NCBI GenBank assembly: GCA_021325675.1 | Contig: JAJTCM010000002.1 | Location: 620,001 to 684,000 of the forward strand | Source of the DNA: Crocinitomicaceae bacterium | GTDB lineage: Bacteria > Bacteroidota > Bacteroidia > Flavobacteriales_D > Crocinitomicaceae | Direction: 5' to 3' | DNA: 64,000 nucleotides | Part shown: positions 1 to 8,990 of the stretch, in pieces | How positions within the stretch are numbered: position 1 is the first letter of the stretch | Layout of the letters: each line of letters begins with the position of its first letter | The notes under the pieces: generated by a model | What the model was told of the DNA's origin: nothing | The model's database searches: none | The model's input: the letters and a program-made list of their open reading frames with translations, nothing else | Made by a program: the position numbers and the translations under genes

Positions 1-54
1 AGGATTTCGTAAAGAATCCCCCGCTTTTCCCTTGCCATAAAGGGTAAATCAGAA

Positions 55-2505
55 TTACTCCTTCTCCTTAAACTTAAAATCGATCTTATAATAAAACAAT
101 GGAAGAAAACCCAGCTGCTGCTTTTCGGCGATCGGCTCAGCGGACGGATTGGCGAGGTTCGGCGCATAAGCGAGTCCCAACAGGTTTTTCGTGTTGAAGA
201 GATTCACCAGGTCGAGCCCGATTTCGTGGGTCGTATTTTTAGCGTTATACGTCCAGTTCACTTTGAGGTCAAAGCGGAAATAATCACGGAACTGACGCTC
301 ATTGAGTGCAGAATCAACAAAAACAAGCTCTCTCAGCAAGTTGGAAGCAGCTGTATCCACGTAACCATAGCGTTTTCCACCGGCGTAAGTCATTTTAATG
401 CCCAGGGAAATACTTTGCTTCGTGTTGATTTTAAATTCCTTGCCCGCCAGGAGGTTGAACGTGTACGTTCCGTTATAGGAAGTGTTGCGCAAAACGCCGT
501 CGCTGCCTTTGTATTTGGAATCGTACAGTGATCCGGAAAAAAGGAAAAAGAAGGACTTGTCGAAGAATTTCTGCATCGTCAATTCAATTCCATAATTGTA
601 TCCCGTTCCCGTATTTTGCAAAGAGTCCGGGAAGAAACGTGCGAAACCGCTTCCCTGGTTGATCAGTGAAAAAGCCGACGGATGAATACTTACCGGAACA
701 TTGAACAAATGCTGGTAATAAGCTTCCGTTTTTATCTGGAAGTTCCGGGAGAAAATCTTTTCATAGCCGATCACATTATGGATACTTTTCGTAAAATCCA
801 TTTTTTTGTTGTGTAACACATACTGCTGCGAAACGGAATCATACAAGCGGTAAACATAGGTATAAAGCGGCTGCATCTGGCTGTGAAGGCCTGCGCCGGC
901 GAAAATCGAATTGCCGTTTTTCATACGGTATTTCCAGCCCAGGCGCGGTTCGGCAGGACTGAAGCTTTCGCTCATCGAATAAAACTGGCTGTGAATACCT
1001 GCTGTAAAATCCATGTTTTCAGTTACCCGCCATTTCCATTGCACAAAAGGCTGGATCAAAGCTGCACCCCCCGTATAATCCCAGCGGCGGATAAAAGCAG
1101 AATGGTCAACCGTCAAAGCAGAGTCCAGCATGTTCATCATTTGGTATTCGGCGTTCAACCCGAATTTAACCAGGTGCTGCTTATTGATCTTATGGTTGAC
1201 AGCCGTATAGCTCAGGATGCGCCCCGTTGAATATTGGTAGCCCATCAGCGGATAAATCGAGTCGACCACGATCGGGTAGCGCGTTTCACCGTCCGTATTC
1301 ACCGTATCGACATGACGCAGCAGGTAATCGTGGTGCGAATGCTGTTCTTCGTAGCTGTACGCCAGCGTGGAAGTGAAAAAAGTACGTTCATTGATGGATT
1401 TTTTGTAAATGAGACCGGTAACGCCCATCGAAGTGCCAAAATACTGGTCGCGGTCGCCTTCTCCATACAGTTCGGTTGAATATTCTGTTTGCTCCGAAAT
1501 TTTGATCTCGATATTGCTTTTTCCTCCCATCCCGAAAGCAGAAAGTGTCCCGCCTTTTTTGAGCGTCCAGTTAAATTTGAATGCAGCATCACCATATTCA
1601 GGAACTGCGTCCGTCCCGATCTGGATGCCGAGTGTTTTGAACAGGCTCAAGGTGGAATAACGGGCCATTACCAGGTAAGAAGATTTGCCTGTTTTTGACA
1701 TGGGGCCTTCCGCCAGCAATTCTGTTCCCAGGAAACCGAACTGGCCTGTAAATTCATGGTGCTTGTTGTTCCCGTTTCGCAGTTTTAAATCAAAAACACC
1801 GGAAATACTGTTGCCGTATTCTGCCGGGAAAGCGCTCAGGAAAAAATCCGAGTTGCCCAGGATCTTGTTGTTCAGGATACTCACCGGCCCGCCGCTGCTG
1901 CCGGAAATAGCAAAATGCGATGGATTTGGAATATCAATTCCTTCTACCTTATATACTATTCCAAGCGGGGAGTTTCCGCGCACAACGATGTCATTCCGGG
2001 AATCGTCTGCGCCCTGCACGCCGGCAAAGTTGGACGCCATCCTGGCCGGATCCGAACGGGAGCCTGCGTAGCGGTTTGTTTCTTCTACGCTGAACTGCTG
2101 GGCTGAAACCGTTGCCAGCTCATTGATCGTTTCGCCTTTTTTTCGGGCAGTTACTACAACTTCGGCTTTCTCCGTAAACGATTCCTGCAGCGGGATTTCG
2201 AGGATCGTTTCTTTCCCGGTTTGGACGATGATCGTTACCGTTTTATTATCATAAGAAATAAAGCGTGTTTGGAGCTCATGCTTACCGATCGGTACATTCG
2301 GGATTTCAAACAAGCCGTCAAAATCCGTTATTGCCCGTAAATTTTTAACCGAATCAGCAGTGAACACCTGCAGCTTTACGCCGGCCAGCGGACTTTTTGT
2401 TTCATTGTCGAAAACCTTGCCGCGAACAGTTTGGGTATACTGCCCGTAAGCAAAATGGAGTGAAATGACCGCCAGGAAAAGCGTTAGTGATTTTGTGATA
2501 GACAT
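55..2505 (-). CDS. TonB-dependent outer-membrane receptor with N-terminal regulatory-like domain
   Basis: Outer-membrane beta-barrel importer that would take up a ligand using TonB/ExbBD energy. The ligand cannot be told from sequence. An 816-residue protein with a signal peptide (about residues 1-21, ending A-Y-G-Q), a carboxypeptidase-D regulatory-like beta-sandwich (about 25-110, V-R-G-K-V-F-D), a plug domain (about 115-240, with V-V-T-A-R and the D-I-V-V-R-G-N-S-P motif) and a long barrel ending in alternating aromatic/charged residues (K-I-D-F-K-F-K). It is shorter than SusC proteins, which usually exceed 1000 residues, and there is no SusD neighbour, so this is not a classic Sus pair. 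It stands alone on the minus strand; an R3-type dispersed repeat lies just upstream. Family assignment is secure; substrate unknown. Confidence 0.93.
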   Translation of the reverse strand: MSITKSLTLFLAVISLHFAYGQYTQTVRGKVFDNETKSPLAGVKLQVFTADSVKNLRAITDFDGLFEIPNVPIGKHELQTRFISYDNKTVTIIVQTGKETILEIPLQESFTEKAEVVVTARKKGETINELATVSAQQFSVEETNRYAGSRSDPARMASNFAGVQGADDSRNDIVVRGNSPLGIVYKVEGIDIPNPSHFAISGSSGGPVSILNNKILGNSDFFLSAFPAEYGNSISGVFDLKLRNGNNKHHEFTGQFGFLGTELLAEGPMSKTGKSSYLVMARYSTLSLFKTLGIQIGTDAVPEYGDAAFKFNWTLKKGGTLSAFGMGGKSNIEIKISEQTEYSTELYGEGDRDQYFGTSMGVTGLIYKKSINERTFFTSTLAYSYEEQHSHHDYLLRHVDTVNTDGETRYPIVVDSIYPLMGYQYSTGRILSYTAVNHKINKQHLVKFGLNAEYQMMNMLDSALTVDHSAFIRRWDYTGGAALIQPFVQWKWRVTENMDFTAGIHSQFYSMSESFSPAEPRLGWKYRMKNGNSIFAGAGLHSQMQPLYTYVYRLYDSVSQQYVLHNKKMDFTKSIHNVIGYEKIFSRNFQIKTEAYYQHLFNVPVSIHPSAFSLINQGSGFARFFPDSLQNTGTGYNYGIELTMQKFFDKSFFFLFSGSLYDSKYKGSDGVLRNTSYNGTYTFNLLAGKEFKINTKQSISLGIKMTYAGGKRYGYVDTAASNLLRELVFVDSALNERQFRDYFRFDLKVNWTYNAKNTTHEIGLDLVNLFNTKNLLGLAYAPNLANPSAEPIAEKQQLGFLPLFYYKIDFKFKEKE

Positions 2506-2555
2506 CGGATGGAAGATATTATAGACTTGACTAAAGGCACCAGATAATCAGACCT

Positions 2556-2578
2556 GTCTTTGTCTTTCATCTTATGTC
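2556..2578 (-). repeat. Dispersed intergenic repeat family R3, copy 1
   Basis: On the minus strand this 23-mer begins GACATAAGATGAAAG and continues ACAAAGAC. It matches the plus-strand copy at 5356-5379 except for one extra A in a run. It lies in the gap between the TonB receptor and the binding-protein gene. Confidence 0.6.
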
Positions 2579-2595
2579 CCGTTGTCTTAAAAATA

Positions 2596-4329
2596 TTAGC
2601 TTTTTACGCGGTTTTCATACTCTGATTTGGTCCAGTCCTTGAAATAGACCTCTTTGAAAATAAAGTAATTCAGCGGATTGTCATGGAAATTCCGCACTTT
2701 GGCATATAAAAGCTGGATATCGCCATTGTACCAAAGCGGGATTAACGGCGGATCTTTCATCAGCTCTTTTTCCGCCTCTGAAAACAGGATCATGCTTTCT
2801 TTCAGGTTGTGGGACTGTCTTGCTTTATCATACAGCGCATCGAATGCCGGGTTGACATAGCGAGACTGGTTGATAACGGATGGGTCTTTCGCTGATTTCG
2901 GTACAATTTTACCATAAAAATTAACGAGGAACGTTTCCGGGCTCACGAAATCCGCAAACCACGCCGAGCGGAAAATATCGCCCTTGCCATTGGAAGCATC
3001 GTTGTTTTTTTGTTCAAACGAGCTGGCGTCAATGTTTACGTTGATTCCCAAAGTCTGGTTCAGTTGTCCGGCAATTTCTTCTGCAACTGCCGAGTTGAAA
3101 TCACCCAGGTTGATCACGAGGTCTACCGAACCGAAGTTCACACCGCCCGGGTAACCGGCTTCAGCCATAAGCTGGCGTGCTTTTTCAGGGTCATAATCGT
3201 AGGAAACGGCTTTCACACCTGTAAAATCATACCCGCGGAAAGAAGCGGAAAGCGGGGGAACAATACCGTAAATCCCGTTTTCGTAAGCTTGTCCCCGGAG
3301 CACGTTTTGTGTAATCTCGTTCCGGTTGATGGCGTAATTGAATGCCTGGCGAACGCGCACGTCCTTGAAGCGCTCATCCTCCATGTTGAAGAAATAATAA
3401 TTCGTGGCCAACAGCGGGTTGTTACGCAAAATCAGTACCGGCGGAACGGAATTGAAATCTTTTATCCGTCCTTCAAGCATAGCGGAAATCCGGCTGGTTG
3501 GCAATGCCGCAATAAAGTGCGTTTCCCCGTTTTCAAACATTTCAAGCTCTTCCAGTTTTTTGTTTTCCACGATAAGCTCAACACCATCCAGGTAAGGCAA
3601 TGCATTCCCGTCTTTATCAGTCATGTAATAATCTTCGTTCTTCACAAGGGTGATCTTCGGTTGATCGCCCTTATCGATACCTTTATAAACAAAAGGCCCT
3701 GTTCCGATCATCATCTCTTCTTTGCCGGCTTCATATACTTTTTTGGATCCGATAAACGCATTGAGTACAGCAAGCTTGTTGAGGAAATTCGCGTCAGGCT
3801 GCTTCAGTGTGATTGTAAGCTTGTCGCCCTCGCCTTTCAAGCCTGCGATTGTTTTGCTTTTCCCCTGGTGAAAATCCTCCACTCCTTTTATTGTTCCATT
3901 GAAAATAGAAGCGTAAGCCGGTGTCTGATCGCCTTTGCTGTCCTTTTTACAGGCCAGCTCAATACTGTGAATGATATCGTCAACTGTCAGCGTACGGTCA
4001 CTTTCCGTACTCAGGATATCGCATTTGTGAAAGAGTACATTTGGCCGGATTTTAAATTCATAAACGAGGTTGTCCTTAGATATTTTCCAGGATTCTGCGA
4101 TTTGCGGCTGCACCTTCATGTCCTCCGGGTTGAAAGAAACAAGGCCTTCCATTACCTGGTAAATGACAATAGCTGAATGCACATCCATTACATCGCGGGG
4201 AATATTTGTGGAAGGGTAATCATTTAGGCACATTTTGAAAGTGCCCCCGGCATGTTCAAATACCTTTTTGTCATCCTGGCAAGCCGAAAATATGAGCGCG
4301 AGGATGAACAAAGAAAAAAGCTTTTTCAT
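2596..4329 (-). CDS. ABC transporter substrate-binding lipoprotein, family 5 (oligopeptide type)
   Basis: Extracytoplasmic solute-binding protein of the SBP_bac_5 (OppA/DppA-like) family, which captures peptides or similar solutes for an ABC importer. I start it at the ATG at 4329 (577 residues) because this places a lipoprotein signal at the N-terminus: M-K-K-L-F-S-L-F, then hydrophobic residues, then lipobox F-S-A-C. The open frame extends 38 codons further upstream but would bury that signal. Typical family text is visible: N-Y-Y-F-F-N-M, V-R-Q-A-F-N-Y-A-I-N-R, and a Y-D-P-E-K-A-R-Q-L-M-A-E-A-G-Y-P-G segment. No permease or ATPase gene is adjacent, so the partner transporter is elsewhere. 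Substrate is not predictable. Confidence 0.9.
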   Translation of the reverse strand: MKKLFSLFILALIFSACQDDKKVFEHAGGTFKMCLNDYPSTNIPRDVMDVHSAIVIYQVMEGLVSFNPEDMKVQPQIAESWKISKDNLVYEFKIRPNVLFHKCDILSTESDRTLTVDDIIHSIELACKKDSKGDQTPAYASIFNGTIKGVEDFHQGKSKTIAGLKGEGDKLTITLKQPDANFLNKLAVLNAFIGSKKVYEAGKEEMMIGTGPFVYKGIDKGDQPKITLVKNEDYYMTDKDGNALPYLDGVELIVENKKLEELEMFENGETHFIAALPTSRISAMLEGRIKDFNSVPPVLILRNNPLLATNYYFFNMEDERFKDVRVRQAFNYAINRNEITQNVLRGQAYENGIYGIVPPLSASFRGYDFTGVKAVSYDYDPEKARQLMAEAGYPGGVNFGSVDLVINLGDFNSAVAEEIAGQLNQTLGINVNIDASSFEQKNNDASNGKGDIFRSAWFADFVSPETFLVNFYGKIVPKSAKDPSVINQSRYVNPAFDALYDKARQSHNLKESMILFSEAEKELMKDPPLIPLWYNGDIQLLYAKVRNFHDNPLNYFIFKEVYFKDWTKSEYENRVKS

Positions 4330-4478
4330 GGTAGTTTTATCTAAATTGTGATACAAGGATACAAAAAAAATAGGAAACAAAAAATTTATACGGTTTTTTG
4401 CAGAATAAAACAAAGGTCTTTTTTTTGACGATAAAACCATCATTTTTTAATGTGAATTTAAAAAATCAGTTAAAAAAA

Positions 4479-4509
4479 TTTGTAGATCCGAAAAAATGTG
4501 TTAAACTTG
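4479..4509 (+). promoter_or_regulatory. Candidate Bacteroidota promoter for the secreted protein gene at 4537
   Basis: TTTG (4479-4482) as a -33 element, a 19-nt spacer, then TAAACTTG (4502-4509), which is 7 of 8 to TAnnTTTG. Predicted transcription start is near 4514, giving a leader of about 20 nt. This favours the ATG at 4537 over the upstream in-frame TTG at 4498. Confidence 0.5.
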
Positions 4510-4536
4510 TACCCAACAATAGCGTACAGTACTATA

Positions 4537-5340
4537 ATGAAGTTTTTATTCGCACTTTCTTTTTTATTGGTTTTCAGCAATATAGCTTGGTCCTCTTTAT
4601 CAATTGAGGGTAGCTATCAGGGTAAGAACCTGTATGTTCAGAATCCGGAAGATGGCGACGGTTTCGGATTTTGTGCCACAAAAGTTACTGTAAACGGGGA
4701 CGTAATGCCAGGCGGTACAAGTTCCAGCGCTTTTGAAATCGACTTTTCCCTTTTTAATATTGAAATCGGTGAGCCTGTGTTCATCGTAATCGAGCATAAC
4801 GACGGCTGCAAGCCTAAAATCCTCAACCCGGAAGTTTTATTGCCAAGAAGTACTTATAAAGTAACTGATATGAGCATTACAAGTACCGGCAAACTGGTTT
4901 GGAAAACGACGAACGAACAAGGGAAACTGCCTTTCAGGATCGAACAGTACCGCTGGAATAAGTGGGTAGAGATCGGTGAAGTGCAAGGTAAAGGAAAAAG
5001 CGGTTCCAACGAAAACACATATGAATTCCAGGTAATCCCGCATTCCGGTGAAAATACGGTGCGTGTTGCCCAGGTTGACCATTCCGGTACAAAAAAATCT
5101 TCCCAGGAAGTGAAATTTACTTCCACGACCCCTGCGGTCGAAAAAAACCCGGTAAAAGTGAAAACGGTTATCAATTTCACATCCGGCGGAAAAGCAGTTG
5201 AAACAAAGTACGAAATCTTCGACGCTTACGGTAACATCGTTAAAAAAGGCTTCGGTTCATCCGTGAACTGCGAGAACCTCCTGAAAGGTGCTTACTACAT
5301 CAACTTCGATAACAAGACCGAGAAATTCTTCAAGGGATAA
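4537..5340 (+). CDS. Secreted protein of unknown function with T9SS-like C-terminus
   Basis: I do not recognise the family. 267 residues from the ATG at 4537, which gives a clean signal peptide (M-K-F-L-F-A-L-S, hydrophobic core, cleavage near N-I-A-W-S-S). The central part is a beta-rich sequence with a V-E-I-G-E-V-Q-G-K-G segment. The last 50 or so residues (Y-E-I-F-D-A-Y-G-N-I-V-K-K-G, then L-L-K-G-A-Y-Y-I-N-F-D-N) read like a type A T9SS sorting domain: a strand, an 'X-D-x-x-G-x-x-V' turn and a 'G-x-Y-x-I' strand before the end. I infer export, and perhaps T9SS-dependent surface release. It has its own promoter-like sequence and no operon partner. An R3 repeat cluster follows its stop. 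Confidence 0.75.
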   Translation: MKFLFALSFLLVFSNIAWSSLSIEGSYQGKNLYVQNPEDGDGFGFCATKVTVNGDVMPGGTSSSAFEIDFSLFNIEIGEPVFIVIEHNDGCKPKILNPEVLLPRSTYKVTDMSITSTGKLVWKTTNEQGKLPFRIEQYRWNKWVEIGEVQGKGKSGSNENTYEFQVIPHSGENTVRVAQVDHSGTKKSSQEVKFTSTTPAVEKNPVKVKTVINFTSGGKAVETKYEIFDAYGNIVKKGFGSSVNCENLLKGAYYINFDNKTEKFFKG

Positions 5341-5355
5341 TTTTCCAGACTACAA

Positions 5356-5437
5356 GACATAAGATGAAAGACAAAAGACTTTTTTTGTTCTTTTAATACT
5401 TCTATCTAATGTCTTCAGTCTTCTATCTAATGTCTTC
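5356..5437. repeat. R3 repeat copy 2 and a 17-bp direct repeat
   Basis: 5356-5379 is a 24-mer (GACATAAGATGAAAG then ACAAAAGAC) nearly identical to 2556-2578 in reverse. It is followed by two exact copies of TTCTATCTAATGTCTTC at 5400-5416 and 5421-5437, spaced 21 bp apart. The block fills the gap before the epimerase gene. Confidence 0.65.
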
Positions 5438-5442
5438 TAAAA

Positions 5443-5847
5443 ATGAATAAAATCGAACATCTCGGTATTGCCGTTAAAAACATTGAAGCTTCTTTGCTGG
5501 TTTACGAAAAACTGCTGAACCAGAAATGTTACAAAACGGAGGAGGTAGAATCCGAGGGCGTTAAAACTGCTTTTATCCAGGTTGGCGAAACCAAAATCGA
5601 ATTGCTGGAAGCTACAAAACCGGATTCACCGATTGCGAAATTCCTGGAGAAAAAAGGACAGGGAATCCATCACATCGCTTTTGACGTAAACGACATTGAA
5701 GCAGAAATTTCACGGCTTACAAATGAAGGATTTGAGCTCATTCACCAAAGCCCGAAAGACGGCGCCGACAACAAGCTGATCGCCTTCCTCCACCCGAAAT
5801 CCACCGATGGGATTTTAGTAGAGCTTTGCCAGGAAAAGTCAGTGTGA
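5443..5847 (+). CDS. mce: Methylmalonyl-CoA epimerase
   Basis: Interconverts (2R)- and (2S)-methylmalonyl-CoA, linking propionyl-CoA metabolism with succinyl-CoA through methylmalonyl-CoA mutase; cytoplasmic. 134 residues, the usual length. It has two VOC (glyoxalase-like) beta-alpha-beta modules. Metal ligands are visible as His in I-E-H-L-G-I-A-V near the start, His in G-I-H-H-I-A-F-D-V in the second module, and Glu in I-L-V-E-L-C near the C-terminus. The mutase and carboxylase genes are not in the window. It starts six bases after the R3/direct-repeat block; no promoter consensus is obvious there. It stands alone on the plus strand. Confident. Confidence 0.92.
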   Translation: MNKIEHLGIAVKNIEASLLVYEKLLNQKCYKTEEVESEGVKTAFIQVGETKIELLEATKPDSPIAKFLEKKGQGIHHIAFDVNDIEAEISRLTNEGFELIHQSPKDGADNKLIAFLHPKSTDGILVELCQEKSV

Positions 5848-5969
5848 GCCACGCATTACACAAATTTTCACGAAATTATTTAGGACGATGATTGGTTGGA
5901 ATATATTTTCGCGACTAATTAGTGCTCATATTCAAAACCATAAACCACAAATTAGTGCTAATTCGTGGC
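5848..5969. repeat. Imperfect inverted pair of dispersed repeat R1
   Basis: GCCACGCATTACACAAATTT at 5848-5867 is the approximate reverse complement of the 21-mer at 5949-5969, which starts AAATTAGTGCTAATTC and ends GTGGC. A third copy lies at 58544-58563. The left copy begins right at the epimerase stop codon. No gene was seen in 5848-6037. Confidence 0.6.
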
Positions 5970-6037
5970 TAACCCTTAAAAAAACCTCTGCTTAACTTTT
6001 TTGCTTTGCAAGAACTAGCGGTTCTTTGTGATACCAA

Positions 6038-6553
6038 CTAATTCTTCGCCCTGTTGATAATCGCCGTGGTGGAAAAGCCCGCTTCGAGATCGATCACCTG
6101 AACGCTTCCACCGTTTTGTTTCACGATGTCAGAACCAACAATGTATTTTTTATCAGCCGTATCGCTTATTTCCGGGTCGTAATCCGCCCCTTTCACCAAT
6201 ACATCCGGCTGCAGGGCTTTAATCACTTCATAAGGCGTTTCCTCGTCAAAAAGAATCACTAAATCCACAAAGGCAAGAGATGCCAAAACCATTTGACGCG
6301 CAAGCTCATCGTTAATGGGACGGTTTTCACCTTTGCCCTGGCGTTTCACGGATGCATCCGTATTGAGCGCTACAACGAGTCTTTGACCCAGATCGGCGGC
6401 TTTCGCAAGATAAGTAACATGACCTTTGTGCAGGATATCAAAACAGCCGTTTGTAAAAACAACCGTGTCCGTTTTCATTTTCCACGAGTTGACCAGCTTA
6501 ACGGCCTTTTCGACGGTGGTGATTTTCTGTTGTATGTAAGTTAAGCGTGACAT
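6038..6553 (-). CDS. rfaE2: D-glycero-beta-D-manno-heptose 1-phosphate adenylyltransferase
   Basis: Transfers AMP from ATP to heptose 1-phosphate to give ADP-heptose precursor for the LPS core; cytoplasmic. 171 residues corresponds to the stand-alone nucleotidyltransferase domain (HldE C-terminal half or RfaE2). The signature T-N-G-C-F-D-I-L-H-K-G-H-V carries the H-x-G-H motif, followed by A-L-N-T-D-A-S-V-K-R and the L-V-K-G-A-D-Y motif. Its ATG shares one base with the stop of the upstream flippase-like gene (TAATG), so the two are translationally coupled at the 3' end of the panC-panD operon. The sugar-kinase half is not fused and not nearby. Confident. Confidence 0.92.
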   Translation of the reverse strand: MSRLTYIQQKITTVEKAVKLVNSWKMKTDTVVFTNGCFDILHKGHVTYLAKAADLGQRLVVALNTDASVKRQGKGENRPINDELARQMVLASLAFVDLVILFDEETPYEVIKALQPDVLVKGADYDPEISDTADKKYIVGSDIVKQNGGSVQVIDLEAGFSTTAIINRAKN

Positions 6554-7593
6554 TATGCTATAGTATTAGCTTCTTCTTTTGCACCTTCTTTGGCGTGGTT
6601 CTTCGGCAGGGCAATCAGCGAGATCAGGCCAAGGAAAACGAGCAGGAGTGTTTGTGAAACCCAGATCAGCATGCCGAGGGCGTTGCCGATAGCCTGGGCG
6701 TTCGGATTAGTGTCTTTGAGATAAAATACAATTACCAGCCCCACCAGGAACGGGAAAGTGCCGATCCCGCCGTTCGTAAAGGAAATCCCCAGCGCACCGG
6801 CGATAAATCCAAGCAGGATGCCCGACAGTGGAAAGTTGGACGTTTCCTCCATGCTGTAAAACGCGATCCCAAAGTACACAATGTATAAAATCCAGATCAG
6901 GAGCGTATGAAAGAAAAATAAGAACGGGTTTTTGCATTTGAAAATCGAAAAGATCCCGGCGAAGACGTTTTTAGTAAAAGCTACTATTTTAGCACGCAGC
7001 TTCGGATAAACCATCAGCAGGAAGATCCCGATCCCGAAGCCCAGCATAACCAAGGTGTAGAGCCAGAATTTGAGGTTCACCGCCGAGGGGTTTTTTACAT
7101 CAGAAAATTGGGCGTTGATCTGTCCGAAAATCTCGAAAAAATCGTCGTAGGCCACGAACATAGTGATGAGGGAAACCAGCGCGAGCATAATCAGGTCGAT
7201 TGCCCGTTCAGCGATAATTGTCCCGAAAGCCCGCGCAAACGGAACTTTGTCGGAGCGGTAAAGCATCACAGCGCGGGAAGCTTCACCGGCACGCGGAATG
7301 GTCATATTAACCAGGTAGCCGATCATCATCGAATGGTAGCGGTTCCAGAAAGGCGTTTTATATCCCAGGGGCTCAAGCGTGTATTTCCAGCGCCACGCCC
7401 GGATAAAGTAGGCAAAAGTGCTCAGTACAAGCGCTCCGATAATCCAGAAATAATTGGCGCTTTCAATTGCTTTGTAAAAGAAATCCAGGGCCTCCCGGGA
7501 CATCGAAGCAAAAAAGTACCAGATCAGGAAAAAACCCAGGGCCAGTGGAAGCGTTATTTTCAATATGCTGAAGATGCTTCCTTTCAAAATCAA
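6553..7593 (-). CDS. Flippase-like integral membrane protein (UPF0104 / LPG synthase TM family)
   Basis: Multi-spanning membrane protein of the lysylphosphatidylglycerol synthase transmembrane / AglD family (UPF0104). 346 residues with about eight hydrophobic helices. Family hallmarks are [12 protein letters not shown] (about residues 89-100) and the late G-G-I-G-T-F-P motif. The catalytic LPG synthase domain is absent, so a lipid- or glycolipid-flipping role is inferred only. Initiation appears to be TTG at 7593, because TTGA overlaps the panD stop by four bases and no ATG is available before residue 29. Being placed between panD and rfaE2 hints at envelope biogenesis. Confidence 0.85.
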   Translation of the reverse strand: MILKGSIFSILKITLPLALGFFLIWYFFASMSREALDFFYKAIESANYFWIIGALVLSTFAYFIRAWRWKYTLEPLGYKTPFWNRYHSMMIGYLVNMTIPRAGEASRAVMLYRSDKVPFARAFGTIIAERAIDLIMLALVSLITMFVAYDDFFEIFGQINAQFSDVKNPSAVNLKFWLYTLVMLGFGIGIFLLMVYPKLRAKIVAFTKNVFAGIFSIFKCKNPFLFFFHTLLIWILYIVYFGIAFYSMEETSNFPLSGILLGFIAGALGISFTNGGIGTFPFLVGLVIVFYLKDTNPNAQAIGNALGMLIWVSQTLLLVFLGLISLIALPKNHAKEGAKEEANTIA

Positions 7594-7940
7594 TCGATTA
7601 GGTTGGTTTCTTCATTCGGAAAAACGAGCGATGGCTTGAAGGTTTTCGCTTCCTCGAAATCCATATAACCGTAGCCGATAATAATAATGATGTCGTTTAC
7701 GGCAACGCGGCGGGCCGCAGGGCCGTTCAGGCAGATCATACCGGATTTTTTTTCACCTTTGATGATGTATGTCTCAAAGCGCTCACCGTTATTGATGTTG
7801 ACGATTTGTACGCGTTCACCTTCCAGCAGGTTAGCTTCCTGCATCAGGTCCTCATCGATGGTAATGCTGCCAATGTAATTCAAATCTGCCTGTGTGACCC
7901 TGACACGATGAATTTTGGACTTTACTACTTGAATTAACAT
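7590..7940 (-). CDS. panD: Aspartate 1-decarboxylase precursor
   Basis: Pyruvoyl enzyme that decarboxylates L-aspartate to beta-alanine for pantothenate. 116 residues, the normal proenzyme length. Self-cleavage is expected between Gly24 and Ser25 in N-Y-I-G-S-I-T-I. Conserved Lys9, Tyr22 and the L-N-G-P-A-A-R substrate-binding stretch are present. It lies 79 bp downstream of panC, which makes the partner substrate, and overlaps the next gene by four bases. Confident. Confidence 0.95.
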   Translation of the reverse strand: MLIQVVKSKIHRVRVTQADLNYIGSITIDEDLMQEANLLEGERVQIVNINNGERFETYIIKGEKKSGMICLNGPAARRVAVNDIIIIIGYGYMDFEEAKTFKPSLVFPNEETNLID

Positions 7941-8019
7941 GTTGAAAAAATTGCGCGTAAAGTTAGTGAAAAATTATGTTATCCCGGGAAAGCGTTTTCC
8001 TTTTTCTGCCAAAGGGTAC

Positions 8020-8868
8020 TCAATCACAGGAATATATGCACATATTGTCGATCAAGCGCACTTCGCCGACGTAAGCAACGATGCAGGCCACGGCGCCTTC
8101 CACCCAGTTTTGCTCCAGGGTTTCAAAGCTTTTCGGATCAATGATTTCGACATACTCCAGGCGCAGGCTCGATCGGGCGTAAAGCGTTTCGATTTGCGCT
8201 TTGATTTCCGCAGGGGAAAGCTTGCTTGCCAGGTCTCGGGCGAGGATCAGGCTGTGGTAGATAAATAGCGCTTCCTGGCGTTCACCGGCATTGAGACGCA
8301 TGTTCCGGCTGCTGAGCGCGAGTCCGTCCGTTTCGCGGATGGTCGTGCAGGGAACGATTTCCACCGGCAAACCGAAATGGGCTGTCATTTGGCGGATCAC
8401 AGCCACTTGCTGAAAGTCTTTGAGCCCGAAGTAAGCTTTGTTGGGTTTTACGATATCAAAAAGGCGGTAAACCACTTCGATGACGCCTTCAAAATGTCCC
8501 GGGCGGAATTTACCTTCCATAATTTCATTCAGAAAGCCGATATCCATCCTGGGGCCATCGTATCCCGGAGGGTAAACTTCCTCTTTTTCAGGTAAAAACA
8601 ATACATCGCAGCCGGCATTTTCCAGCAGCTTTTTGTCCTCCTCCGTCCGTACCGGGTATTTCTCAAAATCTGCAGAGTTGTTGAACTGTGTCGGATTGAT
8701 AAAAATACTGGCTACCGTGAGGCCGCATTCCTTACGGGAACGGGCGATCAGCGAGAGATGGCCCTCATGCAAAGCACCCATCGTAGGTACGAAGCCAACC
8801 GTCCTGCCTTCTGCCTTTTGTGCTGAAACAAACGTTTGTAAGTCAATGATTTTGGTAAATATCTTCAA
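8020..8868 (-). CDS. panC: Pantothenate synthetase (pantoate--beta-alanine ligase)
   Basis: ATP-dependent condensation of pantoate with beta-alanine to pantothenate; cytoplasmic. 282 residues, the family length. Motifs: F-V-P-T-M-G-A-L-H-E-G-H-L-S (H-x-G-H nucleotide site, about residues 25-38), F-I-N-P-T-Q-F, G-L-K-D-F-Q-Q, and G-L-A-L-S-S-R-N-M-R-L. First gene of a minus-strand operon with panD, the flippase-like gene and rfaE2. A perfect -7 box lies about 45 bp upstream. panB is not in the window. It diverges from the glycogen-synthase-like gene, and the two share a 122-bp intergenic region. Confident. Confidence 0.95.
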   Translation of the reverse strand: MKIFTKIIDLQTFVSAQKAEGRTVGFVPTMGALHEGHLSLIARSRKECGLTVASIFINPTQFNNSADFEKYPVRTEEDKKLLENAGCDVLFLPEKEEVYPPGYDGPRMDIGFLNEIMEGKFRPGHFEGVIEVVYRLFDIVKPNKAYFGLKDFQQVAVIRQMTAHFGLPVEIVPCTTIRETDGLALSSRNMRLNAGERQEALFIYHSLILARDLASKLSPAEIKAQIETLYARSSLRLEYVEIIDPKSFETLEQNWVEGAVACIVAYVGEVRLIDNMCIYSCD

Positions 8869-8911
8869 AATTGAAGGGCTGTAAATGTGATGTAAATATG
8901 AAGAAAGGGGA

Positions 8912-8919
8912 CAAATCTA
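8912..8919 (-). promoter_or_regulatory. Candidate -7 element for panC operon
   Basis: TAGATTTG on the minus strand, a perfect TAnnTTTG. Predicted start near 8906, with a leader of about 38 nt to the panC ATG. No clear -33 TTG at the expected distance. Confidence 0.4.
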
Positions 8920-8927
8920 AATTCTTT

Positions 8928-8959
8928 TTTGGAAATGACGTAAATTTTTTTTAATTTTG
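8928..8959 (+). promoter_or_regulatory. Bacteroidota-type promoter for the glycogen synthase-like/DUF4270 genes
   Basis: TTTG at 8928-8931, a 20-nt spacer, and a perfect TAATTTTG at 8952-8959. Predicted start near 8965, 26 nt before the ATG at 8991. One of the best two-element promoters in the window. Confidence 0.6.
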
Positions 8960-8990
8960 TGCTTTATTACACGCAATCTATAAAACTTCT

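Noticed and set aside
1-54. Possible 3' end of another gene at the left edge
   Set aside because: No convincing reading frame in the 54 bases; nothing assigned.
3010-4176. 388-codon open frame on the plus strand
   Set aside because: Lies wholly antisense inside the substrate-binding-protein gene; its translation has no recognisable domain and follows from that gene's codon pattern.
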